Origin: Candidatus Dadabacteria bacterium
GTDB taxonomy: Bacteria; Desulfobacterota_D; UBA1144; Nemesobacterales; JADFKM01
Direction of reading: 5' to 3'
Assembly (NCBI GenBank): GCA_022564935.1
Contig: JADFKM010000003.1
Coordinates: forward strand, 1 to 26,683
DNA length: 26,683 nt
Made by a program: the position numbers and the translations under genes. Below, in pieces: positions 1-7,924 of this stretch. Every line of letters begins with the position of its first letter. Position 1 is the stretch's first letter. A model generated the notes under the pieces. That model saw only the letters and a program-made list of their open reading frames with translations, had not been told where the DNA came from and searched no databases.

Positions 1-708
1 AACAAAGGATACGATCTCCTTCTAACTCACGTCCTTAAAGACAATTCTCTAAAACATGAAGTCGAGCGCAATCTCGATGTAATTCGCTTCTTAGGTGGAG
101 AAATCAACGATGATTCTTTGGAGCTGTGGCTGGATAAAGACGATGAAATTTCTGCTGAACAAATCTTAAGAGAACACGGTGGAATTCAAAAGGGTTCATT
201 AATCGGTCTCGGAATTGGTGCGGGTGCCCCGAGAAGAATATGGCCTTTAGGTTCATTTATCGAACTCGGGAAATGGCTAACAAAGGAATATGGTGCAAAG
301 GTTATTTTAATTGGCAGCAATAAGGAGAAAGAGTTAGGTAGATTTTTGAAAAATGAACTAAAAGATGCTGTTATAAATACCGTAGGAGTCACTACTTTAC
401 GCCAAGCTGCGGCCCTTTTAAAGCGTTGCGATCTTTTTATAGGAAATGATGCAGGTCCTATGCACATGGCAGTCGCGGTGGGTACTCCTGTAGTTGAACT
501 TTCTTGCCATCCTGTCAGTGGCTCTCCTTTTAGCGCAAACTCTCCACGCCGTTTCAGTCCGTGGGGAGTGCACAGCATTATTCTTCAGCCTGAAATCGCT
601 GTGGGTCCATGTCTGGATCATTGTATTGCTCACAGCCCACATTGTATTAAGGGTATCGCTATAGAGCAAGTAAAGTACGCCGCCGCTGATCTACTTCTCA
701 GATCTTAA
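1..708 (+). CDS. Glycosyltransferase family 9 (heptosyltransferase-like), 5' end missing
   Basis: The frame is open from base 1 to the TAA at 706-708, so the gene starts upstream of the window and only its C-terminal 235 codons are present. The second Rossmann half of a GT9 enzyme is clear: a conserved NDAGPMHMAVAVGTPVV block (sugar-nucleotide binding in ADP-heptose:LPS heptosyltransferases) is followed by a Pro/Ser-rich loop and a C-terminal Cys-containing segment. Family members transfer heptose or related sugars to a lipid-linked or LPS acceptor at the inner face of the membrane. It lies 50 bp before an O-antigen polymerase/ligase gene on the same strand, which fits a surface polysaccharide role. 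The exact donor and acceptor cannot be read from sequence. A TTG at 118 could be mistaken for a start, but homology-like sequence continues upstream of it. Confidence 0.85.
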   Translation, partial: NKGYDLLLTHVLKDNSLKHEVERNLDVIRFLGGEINDDSLELWLDKDDEISAEQILREHGGIQKGSLIGLGIGAGAPRRIWPLGSFIELGKWLTKEYGAKVILIGSNKEKELGRFLKNELKDAVINTVGVTTLRQAAALLKRCDLFIGNDAGPMHMAVAVGTPVVELSCHPVSGSPFSANSPRRFSPWGVHSIILQPEIAVGPCLDHCIAHSPHCIKGIAIEQVKYAAADLLLRS

Positions 709-758
709 GCATTACGGATCTAAGAACCTATATTTCATTTTACAAAGTTTTCGTACAC

Positions 759-2186
759 ATGAGAAAACCTTTTACTCATATCCGATCGATTACACCCGGA
801 CTATCGAACTTAAAAGCAATGGTTCTTGCGACAAGCTATATAACCATTTTTGTGGTGAGCATAATTCTGTCTCATCCAGTTTGGTCGTTCTATATGCTAG
901 TTGTAATTGTTTTGGCCTTAAATGTGTACCTAGCATATAATCATCCCGTGCTTACTGTAGTTTTGATTATATTTCTGAGCGTTATTCATCAAAATCTGAT
1001 CCATTTTTATCCAGACATAACTTTAATATTTAGAGCAGGAGAGTTCAATTTACGCCCTTGGGATCCGTTACTCTTTGGTGTTTTTGTAACGTTGCTTCTA
1101 AAGCATATGCTAAACAATTACCAATTAAAGCAATCAATGCTTAGATATTTTCCATTGTTAACTCTACTTTTTGTGCTGCTAATTTTGCATATCATACGTA
1201 GCATAGGTGTATATGGTGCCCGTCACTCACTCGGTGAGTTTCGCACATATTACAGCTACTTATTTATGGTGCCATACGTGGCAATATTCTGCAGGACCTC
1301 TGAACAAAGATTAAGAATGCTCAAGGCTTTAATGCTTCTAACTTTCTCCATTATTGTTCTCGCTTTCCTAACGGGTCTTTTGGCTCCAAAGATAAGCTTT
1401 GGAGTTAAGTGGTTAAACGCACACGGAATGCTTGCTGTTCTCTACGGCTTAGTTGTGCTACTTGTCGTAATGAATCGGCGAATTCTAAAGTTAAATCCTG
1501 CACTAATTATATTAACTGCTTTAGCGGGGGGGTTCCTGATCATATTTACGGCTCATCGCTCGGTCTGGCTTGCTTCCGCAGTAGCACTACTATCTCTTTA
1601 TGCTTTGAGAGAGATTAAATTTACCAGACAGCTACAAGTTGCGTTTATAGCAATTGCCGTTGGTGTGGTAGCGTACTTTGCATTGTCAAGAGCTGGTTAT
1701 GTTCCTAATGAATTTATCGAGAGCCGTCTATATGCCTTTACCAATCCAAAACAAGATCCGACTGCAAGTTGGCGTCTGTATTTGTGGCAAGAATCTATCG
1801 ATGGTATTCGACATAATCCCTGGCTGGGAAATGGTTTGGGGAAACATTTTGAATTAATTGGTCCTGCCGGGGATATAATTATGACTTCTCCTCATAATTT
1901 ATATGTGTCTATACCGTTCCAAATAGGAATACCGGGCTTGGTTTTGTATCTTGCGTTTATTGCAATGTTATTTTTCCGCTATATGCAGTCGCGAGCCAAG
2001 AGATACATACCAGCAAGCGACCATGTAATTTTGACTTTGGGGGTTGTTGTTTTGATTACTGCGCATGCGTTTTATGTAGCCTATCCTATGGAAGGGGATT
2101 GGGTTACATGGGTATATATTGGACTTGCTGCATCTGTGCTTGTGAATCGCAGAATACATTTTTTGAAAGGAAAGAGTAATGAATAA
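759..2186 (+). CDS. O-antigen polymerase/ligase family membrane protein (Wzy_C)
   Basis: This 475-residue protein is almost entirely hydrophobic, with about eleven or twelve likely membrane segments. The longer loop near residues 330-385 carries the Wzy_C signature: HNPWLGNGLG, then SPHNLYV and a following IGIPGL turn. Enzymes of this fold either polymerise undecaprenyl-linked repeat units (Wzy) or ligate polysaccharide onto an acceptor (WaaL). Sequence alone does not separate the two. Its neighbours are glycosyltransferases, so it most likely joins the repeat units they make. The stop overlaps the next start by 8 bp, implying translational coupling. A second member of the family lies on the other strand at 7925-9307. 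Confidence 0.85.
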   Translation: MRKPFTHIRSITPGLSNLKAMVLATSYITIFVVSIILSHPVWSFYMLVVIVLALNVYLAYNHPVLTVVLIIFLSVIHQNLIHFYPDITLIFRAGEFNLRPWDPLLFGVFVTLLLKHMLNNYQLKQSMLRYFPLLTLLFVLLILHIIRSIGVYGARHSLGEFRTYYSYLFMVPYVAIFCRTSEQRLRMLKALMLLTFSIIVLAFLTGLLAPKISFGVKWLNAHGMLAVLYGLVVLLVVMNRRILKLNPALIILTALAGGFLIIFTAHRSVWLASAVALLSLYALREIKFTRQLQVAFIAIAVGVVAYFALSRAGYVPNEFIESRLYAFTNPKQDPTASWRLYLWQESIDGIRHNPWLGNGLGKHFELIGPAGDIIMTSPHNLYVSIPFQIGIPGLVLYLAFIAMLFFRYMQSRAKRYIPASDHVILTLGVVVLITAHAFYVAYPMEGDWVTWVYIGLAASVLVNRRIHFLKGKSNE

Positions 2187-3000
2187 GTTCTTGAAAATCT
2201 CAATTGTTACACCTTCCTATAATCAAGGCAAATTTATCGAGGATGCTATTCAAAGCGTACTTCTGCAAAATTACCCTAATTTTGAGCACATTATCATTGA
2301 TAATTGTTCGACGGATGGCACACTTGAGATACTAAAAGCATATCCCCATCTTATCATGGTTTCAGAACCTGATCGAGGGCAGAGTGATGCACTAAATAAA
2401 GGCTTTAAAATGGCAACGGGGAATATTATTGGTTGGTTGAATGCAGACGACTATTATTTGCCTAATTGTTTTTGGATCATATCGAAGTTTATAAAAAATA
2501 ATCCCAAGGTTGATATTGTTTATGGTGATTATAGATGGGTAGATGAAAATGGGAAATTGCTTAAGCTTCGTAGAGAACTAGATTTTGATTTATTCATGCT
2601 TAAATACTTGCATGTGTTATATATCCCTACTACTGCTTCGTTCTTTAAAAGTAAAATTTTACAGGAAGGAAACCTACTCGATGTCTCATATAAATATGCT
2701 ATGGATTATGAGTTTTTCTTGAGGCTTGCATTAAAAGGGTATAAGTTTGCTCACACAAAATACTTCCTTGCGGATTTTAGATGGCATACAGGAAGTAAAA
2801 GTAGTTCATCTTCTCAAAAACAATACGAAGAACAGGGAATTGCCTTACTAAGGCATGATGTTTTCTTAAATAGTCTGCCCTTAATTACTAGAAAATTAGT
2901 AAGATATTTATTAATGGTGATGGCCCGAGTAAAAAGATATTTTTTGAAATTCATTTTTGGTTATTACCTGGAGCAGTTTTTAAGAGGGAGAAAATTTTGA
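2179..3000 (+). CDS. Glycosyltransferase family 2 (GT-A)
   Basis: This 273-residue protein is a typical short GT2. It has an N-terminal SIVTPSYNQG nucleotide-binding strand (residues 8-17), DNCSTDGT (41-48), the EPDRGQSDALNKG segment (63-75) and a metal-binding NADD motif (88-91). Further on, MDYEF and FRWHTGSKS are conserved in the WfgS/PgaA-like subgroup. It probably adds one sugar to the growing lipid-linked repeat unit in the cytoplasm. The start overlaps the polymerase gene by 8 bp, and the stop overlaps the TTG start of the broken GT4 that follows, so all three were one operon. Donor sugar unknown. Confidence 0.9.
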   Translation: MNKFLKISIVTPSYNQGKFIEDAIQSVLLQNYPNFEHIIIDNCSTDGTLEILKAYPHLIMVSEPDRGQSDALNKGFKMATGNIIGWLNADDYYLPNCFWIISKFIKNNPKVDIVYGDYRWVDENGKLLKLRRELDFDLFMLKYLHVLYIPTTASFFKSKILQEGNLLDVSYKYAMDYEFFLRLALKGYKFAHTKYFLADFRWHTGSKSSSSSQKQYEEQGIALLRHDVFLNSLPLITRKLVRYLLMVMARVKRYFLKFIFGYYLEQFLRGRKF

Positions 3001-3221
3001 AAGTCCTTTTATCCGCCTATGCGTGTGAACCAAACAAAGGCTCAGAACCTGGTACAGGCTGGAATTGGTTAAAGCAAATTGCCCGATTTAACGAGATTTG
3101 GGTTATTACCCGGGCCAACAACCGGGAGTCCATCGAGAGTGCACTGGAAAATGAGCCAATGCCGAATGTCCACTAGGTGTATTTTAATCTCCCCCGTTGG
3201 ATGCGGTTTTTGCATCCGACA
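2997..3221 (+). pseudogene. Glycosyltransferase family 4 remnant, amber-interrupted and truncated
   Basis: A TTG start at 2997, overlapping the stop of the GT2 gene, opens a frame whose first residues read LKVLLSAYACEPNKGSEPG, then GWNW and WVITRANN. This is a typical N-terminus of a large GT4 group. TAG at 3174-3176 interrupts it after 59 codons, yet the same frame continues with VYFNLPRWMRF (3177-3212), the next conserved block of these enzymes. The stop therefore sits inside formerly coding sequence and may derive from a Trp codon by one G-to-A change. Similarity is lost by about 3221, and the remaining roughly 300 codons are absent. The 91 bases after the stop hold no other gene before 3268. 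Confidence 0.75.
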
Positions 3222-3267
3222 CTACACTCCTGCACCATCACTGCCATGATGCTTTGGATGGTGACTT

Positions 3268-4089
3268 ATGGTCTCGCGAAATCTGAAAGTGACATTGGGT
3301 AAAGCCTTGCTTCTTGCCTCACTTCTGCCAAGGCGCCCACTAGAGTTTTATGATCGGCTTTTGACGTTCGGGGAGGTTCGTCTGGAGAAACTGTGGGCTC
3401 AGTCTAGTACCTATCCTTGTCAGATTAGTCGGTGGCACGAAGTTATAACTGAGATGGGTCAATGTCTTAAGGGGGAGGCGGAGACCATCCTGAGCGAACC
3501 TGCTCTTGCCGAGATTGAACAGAATGTCCAGGAGCGAATATTTGAAATTCGGTCAGAGGCACCTTTTACTATGATCCATAATGCGGATTTCACACTTGCC
3601 CGCTTGTGCTATTGTGCTTGCAGAATGCTCAAACCGTCCGTTGTTCTGGAAACAGGCGTAGCGTATGGGGTGACGACGGCGTTTATCCTGAAGGCGCTGG
3701 AGGCGAATGGAAACGGCGTACTCCATAGTGTGGACTTGCCTCCCTTGGGGCGCAATGCTGACAGGTTTGTGGGAATCCTGGTCTTAGAACATTTGAAGGC
3801 ACGATGGCGGTTGCATCGGGGTGTGAGCAAGCGGGTTCTGCCAAAGTTGCTTTCACGGTTAGGAAAGGTTGATATTTTTGTGCATGATAGCCTTCATACA
3901 TATAAAAACATGCTTCGTGAGTTTCAAATAGTTAAATCGTATCTATCTAGTCCGGCCGTAGTCATTGTGGATGATGTGGACAGTAACCAGGCATTCTCTG
4001 AATATGTCAGTGAGATGCAACCCAAGTTTTGGGCCGTTCTCCACGAGATAGAGAAGCGAAGCCTTTTTGGAATAAGTGTGCACGTTTGA
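3268..4089 (+). CDS. Class I SAM-dependent methyltransferase (Methyltransf_24-like)
   Basis: The 273-residue product has a helical N-terminal third. A methyltransferase Rossmann core follows: VVLETGVAYGVTTAFI (SAM motif I, about residues 128-143), SVDLPPLG (end of strand 2), VDIFVHDSLHTYKNMLREF (acidic and His-containing motif) and AVVIVDDVDS. The HDSxHTY and VDDxD pattern is that of the Methyltransf_24 or cephalosporin-hydroxylase-like group often found in polysaccharide clusters, where it may methylate a sugar. Base composition is visibly richer in G and C than in the genes on either side, suggesting separate acquisition. An in-frame stop directly upstream fixes the start at or after 3268; the ribosome site is poor. 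The stop overlaps the next ATG (TGATG). Confidence 0.75.
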   Translation: MVSRNLKVTLGKALLLASLLPRRPLEFYDRLLTFGEVRLEKLWAQSSTYPCQISRWHEVITEMGQCLKGEAETILSEPALAEIEQNVQERIFEIRSEAPFTMIHNADFTLARLCYCACRMLKPSVVLETGVAYGVTTAFILKALEANGNGVLHSVDLPPLGRNADRFVGILVLEHLKARWRLHRGVSKRVLPKLLSRLGKVDIFVHDSLHTYKNMLREFQIVKSYLSSPAVVIVDDVDSNQAFSEYVSEMQPKFWAVLHEIEKRSLFGISVHV

Positions 4090-5264
4090 TGCGTATTCTG
4101 ATCTGCCATAACTACTATCAACAGCCCGGCGGTGAGGATGCAGTATTCGCTTCTGAATCATCGCTCTTGCGTGAATATGGACATGAGGTAGTAAAGTACA
4201 CTGATGATAATAAGCGTATCAACGGAATGAGCCGGTTAGCAGTTGGCGCTCAATCCATTTGGTCACGTCCCTCACAAAGAAAACTGCTAAATATATTGCG
4301 CGATCTGAGACCCGATCTAGTACATTTTCACAATACGTTTTTGCTAATCTCGCCTTCTGCTTATTACGCATGTCAGAAAGTCGGGGTACCTGTAGTACAA
4401 ACACTTCATAACTATAGAGTATTCTGTCCAAAAGCAACCTTTTATCGCGATGGACACGTGTGCGAAGATTGCCTTGGCAGGTCTCTGCTGTGGCCTGGTG
4501 TTTTGCACGCCTGTTATCGAGGCTCACGGATGCAAACCTCGGTGGTGGCTATCATGCTTACGTTTCATCGCATGCTTAAGACCTGGCAAAGACAAGTTGA
4601 TATTTATATTGCCCTTACTGAATTTGCGAAACAAAAGTTTATAGAAGGTGGAATACCTGCGAAAAAAATCTTTGTGAAACCTAACTTTGTTTTTCCTGAC
4701 CCCGGTATGCGTGATGGTGATGGAGACTATGTCGTTTTTGCAGGGCGGCTTTCACCTGAGAAAGGAATAATCACACTTCTTCGAACATGGCAGAGTTTGA
4801 AAGGGATTCCTCTTAAAATCGTTGGATATGGACCACTTATAGAAGAGGTTAAAGTATTCGTGCAAACCCGTAAGCTCGAAGACATAGAAATACTTGGGCA
4901 ATGTGCTAACGAAGAAGTTATTGCATTGATGAAAGGTGCTCGGTTTCTGGTCTTTCCGTCTGAGTGGTATGAGACATTTGGGCGTGTAGTAGTGGAAGCC
5001 TTTGCTTGCGGGGTGCCTGTAGTGGCCTCACGGCTTGGAGCGATGGAAGAAATCGTGGGGGACAAACGGACTGGCCTTCATTTTGAGCCTGGTAATCCCG
5101 AAGACTTGGCAGTCAAGGTTGAATGGGCTTGGACGCATCCAAAGGAGATGCAAAATATGGGTTATGCAGCTCGTGCAGAATACGAAGCTAAATATACCGC
5201 AGAGCGAAATTACAAATTGCTCATGGAGGTTTACCTGAAGGTTATTGATCTACGGAAGCAGTGA
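4089..5264 (+). CDS. Glycosyltransferase family 4 (GT-B)
   Basis: The product is 391 residues from the ATG at 4089, which overlaps the previous stop. The frame is open 60 bp further upstream, but the MRILICHNYYQQPGGED N-terminus marks the true start of this family. The acceptor half includes HFHNTFLLISPS and QTLHNYR, and a cysteine group (CPKATFYRDGHVCEDC) typical of this subfamily follows. The donor half has FAGRLSPEKGI, then PSEWYETFGRVVVEAFACG with the GT4 E-x7-E pair, and GVPVVASRLG. It would transfer a nucleotide-activated sugar to the lipid-linked intermediate. It replaces in function, or complements, the broken GT4 upstream. Specificity unknown. Confidence 0.9.
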   Translation: MRILICHNYYQQPGGEDAVFASESSLLREYGHEVVKYTDDNKRINGMSRLAVGAQSIWSRPSQRKLLNILRDLRPDLVHFHNTFLLISPSAYYACQKVGVPVVQTLHNYRVFCPKATFYRDGHVCEDCLGRSLLWPGVLHACYRGSRMQTSVVAIMLTFHRMLKTWQRQVDIYIALTEFAKQKFIEGGIPAKKIFVKPNFVFPDPGMRDGDGDYVVFAGRLSPEKGIITLLRTWQSLKGIPLKIVGYGPLIEEVKVFVQTRKLEDIEILGQCANEEVIALMKGARFLVFPSEWYETFGRVVVEAFACGVPVVASRLGAMEEIVGDKRTGLHFEPGNPEDLAVKVEWAWTHPKEMQNMGYAARAEYEAKYTAERNYKLLMEVYLKVIDLRKQ

Positions 5265-5884
5265 TGAAGCTGACTCGTTGGTTAAGACCAGTACATCGTA
5301 AATTTAGAGAAGAGAAAATAAATCTGTTTTTCCGAGCCCTGTGTCCAACTCCCACAGATACCCTACTTGATGTTGGAGGAGGCGCAGGGATAATAGGGGA
5401 GTTCTTGGACCTATACTCGTATTTCAGAAAGGTTACCATACTAAATATTCATCAGATGCAGATTGATGCCACAGAGGGCGATACAATGATAGAGCTAATT
5501 GTCGGGGATGGCTGTTCTATGCCGTTTATGCAGCAAAGTTTTGATTTTGTATTTAGTAATGCCGTAATTGAACATGTTGGTTCTTGGCGGAGTCAAAAAG
5601 TGTTTGCAGATGAAATTAACCGCGTAGCGAAGAAAGGCTATTTTGTAACCACACCAAACAAGAATTTCCCAATTGAGCCCCATACTCTATTGCCTTTCTA
5701 TCAGTTTATGCCTACTGGGATACAAAGGGCACTAGTAAAAATATCCCCTGGTTATCTTACTAGATATGAACCTATTAGGTTGCTTTCTTCAAGAGAACTG
5801 CAAATGTTATTTCCAAATGCTCGCGTTCTCAAAATTGGTCTACCACTACTGCACAATAATTTAGTTGCTTTTTGTAGAAGGTAA
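5264..5884 (+). CDS. Class I SAM-dependent methyltransferase (Methyltransf_11-like)
   Basis: This 206-residue protein starts at an ATG embedded in the stop of the GT4 gene (GTGATGA; a GTG three bases earlier is also possible). It has SAM motif I DTLLDVGGGAGIIGEFL near residues 28-44, an acidic strand-end, VGDGCSMPF, then SFDFVFSNAVIEHVG (motif IV, typical of Methyltransf_11) and TTPNKNFPIEPHTLLPF. Proteins of this kind in polysaccharide clusters often modify a sugar or act as small accessory methyltransferases. The substrate cannot be inferred. It ends 77 bp before the WecG-type gene, a gap with no recognisable feature. Confidence 0.8.
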   Translation: MKLTRWLRPVHRKFREEKINLFFRALCPTPTDTLLDVGGGAGIIGEFLDLYSYFRKVTILNIHQMQIDATEGDTMIELIVGDGCSMPFMQQSFDFVFSNAVIEHVGSWRSQKVFADEINRVAKKGYFVTTPNKNFPIEPHTLLPFYQFMPTGIQRALVKISPGYLTRYEPIRLLSSRELQMLFPNARVLKIGLPLLHNNLVAFCRR

Positions 5885-5961
5885 CACCCCTGAGATTCCC
5901 TGATATAAGACGCATACACGCATGGGTACAGTGTAAATAAAGGTAGAATGGGGAAACAAAA

Positions 5962-6720
5962 GTGTACTGGCCAAATTACAATGTGCTGGGTGTGCGGATA
6001 GACGCCGTTCAGATTCCTGACGTCATTTCTCAGATGGAAAGCTGGATTCAAGATCCCTCTGGCTCTAATTTCATTGCAGTTACAGGAATGCATGGAACTA
6101 CGGAAGCTCAGCGAGACCCCTCCTTTAAACACATCTTGAATACAGCGAATCTTGTGGTGCCAGATGGAATGTCCCTAGTCTGGTTAGGTCGCTGGCAGGG
6201 GTACCCTTTGAAGCGTCGTGTATATGGTCCAGAACTCATGGATACTTTCTGTCGAGATACCGGCGATCGATATAGGCATTTCTTTTATGGCGGTTTACCA
6301 ATCATAGTCGAGCATTTAGTAGACATTCTTCAGAAACGGTACAAATTACGTATCGTTGGTACATATACTCCACCATTCAGACCATTGACATTTGAAGAAG
6401 ATGTTCAAGTAATAGATTTAATTAACAAAGCTCATCCGGATGTCTTATGGGTTGGTCTGAGTACACCTAAACAAGAGCGCTGGATGTATGAGCATAGGGA
6501 TAAATTGAAGGTGCCCGTAATGGTTGGTGTAGGAGCTGCCTTCGATTTTCTAGCGGGGATAAAGTCTCAAGCCCCTAAGTGGATGCAGGAGCATGGATTA
6601 GAATGGTTCTGGAGATTAATTCATGAACCCCGCCGACTTTGGCGAAGATATCTTGTTTACGGGTCATTGTTTGTTGTATTAGTTGCACTAGAAAAAGTGG
6701 GGATTTTGAAATTTGATTAG
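5962..6720 (+). CDS. WecG/TagA/CpsF family glycosyltransferase (GT26)
   Basis: This 252-residue protein contains the family hallmarks: NVLGVRIDAV at the N-terminus, TGMHGTTEAQRDP, the TANLVVPDGMSLVWLGR block with the conserved Asp at residue 68, VYGPELM, FFYGGLP, and WVGLSTPKQERWM. The C-terminal LEWFWRLIHEPRRLWRRYL is the basic amphipathic tail that anchors these enzymes to the membrane. They transfer ManNAc, ManNAcA or related sugars to undecaprenyl-diphosphate-linked GlcNAc, an early step of repeat-unit assembly. Start is GTG: the only in-frame codon after a stop at 5944, with a GGGGA ribosome site about 8 bases upstream. Confidence 0.9.
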   Translation: MYWPNYNVLGVRIDAVQIPDVISQMESWIQDPSGSNFIAVTGMHGTTEAQRDPSFKHILNTANLVVPDGMSLVWLGRWQGYPLKRRVYGPELMDTFCRDTGDRYRHFFYGGLPIIVEHLVDILQKRYKLRIVGTYTPPFRPLTFEEDVQVIDLINKAHPDVLWVGLSTPKQERWMYEHRDKLKVPVMVGVGAAFDFLAGIKSQAPKWMQEHGLEWFWRLIHEPRRLWRRYLVYGSLFVVLVALEKVGILKFD

Positions 6721-6779
6721 TGTGAAATGGTGTTTTGAAGAAACTTAATAAATGCATTAAATAAAAAAGGAGTAGTGGT

Positions 6780-7781
6780 ATGGCTAAAACAAGAATCCTC
6801 GTTACCGGAGCTGGTGGATTTATTGGACATCATTTAGTGAAAAGATTTGTGAATGAAAGATTTTGGGTTCGGGGAGTTGATCTCAAATATCCGGAGTTTG
6901 AGCCAACTATTGCCCATGAATTTGAGATTCTCGATTTGCGCCGTTGGGATAATTGCCTTGTTGCAACTAGAGGAATTGACGAGGTTTATAACCTGGCAGC
7001 GGACATGGGCGGAATTGGATATATTACGGCATATCTTGCAGAGGTTACAAGAAATAATACCCAGATAAATACACATATGCTGGAGGCTAGCAGGTTAAAT
7101 GGAGTTAAGAGGTTTTTATTTTCTTCTTCCGCTTGCATTTACCCCCAATATAAGCAAAACACTGTCGATGTAACACCGCTAAGAGAAGAAGATGCATATC
7201 CTGCCGATCCGGAGTCGGGATACGGTTGGGAAAAACTGTTCACTGAGGAACTTTGTGGATATTATTGGCACGATTATAAATTTGAGACATGCATGGTGCG
7301 CTTTCATAACGTATATGGTCCTCTTGGGACATACGAGGGTGGGAGGGAAAAAGTACCGGCTGCAATTTGTCGAAAAGTTGCTCTTGCAGAAAACAATGAT
7401 GAGATAGAGGTCTGGGGTGATGGAAATCAAACCCGTTCGTTTATGTATATAGATGATTGTGTTGAGGGACTTATTCGTATAACAAACTCTAATTGCAGAG
7501 AGCCATTGAACCTTGGAACCGATAAGTTGGTGACAATTAACGAACTTGTTGATATGGTGGCAACAATCGCTGGTAGGAAAATTACAAGAAGACACGATTT
7601 ATCTAAGCCTCAAGGAGTTCGCGGTAGGAATAGTGACAATACTAAACTAAGGACAGTCATAGATTGGGAACCACAAATTCCACTTGAGGTTGGCCTCGAA
7701 AAAACATATAAATGGATTGAAGGTGAACTTAAGAAAGCAGGTAGGGTTCCAATCCATCTAGAGGTGAGTTCACTAAGTTAA
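6780..7781 (+). CDS. GDP-mannose 3,5-epimerase-like NAD-dependent epimerase
   Basis: This 333-residue extended SDR enzyme begins with the NAD-binding loop TGAGGFIG (residues 9-16). It matches the GDP-mannose 3,5-epimerase signature throughout: NLAADMGGIGYI (71-82), SSSACIYP (115-122), SGYGWEK (146-152) and HNVYGPLGTYEGGREK (176-191). Cys119, Tyr148, Lys152 and Lys191 have the same spacing as the catalytic Cys145, Tyr174, Lys178 and Lys217 of the plant enzyme. That supports a true epimerase giving GDP-L-galactose and/or GDP-L-gulose from GDP-mannose. A strong AAAGGAG site precedes the ATG. It is the last + strand gene of the cluster and supplies activated sugar to the upstream glycosyltransferases. 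A bacterial paralogue with another GDP-sugar substrate remains possible. Confidence 0.85.
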   Translation: MAKTRILVTGAGGFIGHHLVKRFVNERFWVRGVDLKYPEFEPTIAHEFEILDLRRWDNCLVATRGIDEVYNLAADMGGIGYITAYLAEVTRNNTQINTHMLEASRLNGVKRFLFSSSACIYPQYKQNTVDVTPLREEDAYPADPESGYGWEKLFTEELCGYYWHDYKFETCMVRFHNVYGPLGTYEGGREKVPAAICRKVALAENNDEIEVWGDGNQTRSFMYIDDCVEGLIRITNSNCREPLNLGTDKLVTINELVDMVATIAGRKITRRHDLSKPQGVRGRNSDNTKLRTVIDWEPQIPLEVGLEKTYKWIEGELKKAGRVPIHLEVSSLS

Positions 7782-7924
7782 TAATATAGACTGATATAAA
7801 ATCAGAAAATAGATTGGTCTCGAGTAATTCCACCTATGTTGAGTATGTTGCAGAATTTTTTTGCCATTGAAAGTATGACAAAAATAAGCTTGCGAATTTA
7901 GTTTTTTGAAAAAGAGAAGGTTGG

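Noticed and set aside
4029-4088. Extended N-terminus of the GT4 gene
   Set aside because: The 20 extra residues have no similarity to GT4 starts and overlap the methyltransferase gene. ATG 4089 gives the canonical beginning.
7782-7924. Terminator between the convergent operons
   Set aside because: The sequence has T-runs but no stable GC-rich hairpin that I can pair.
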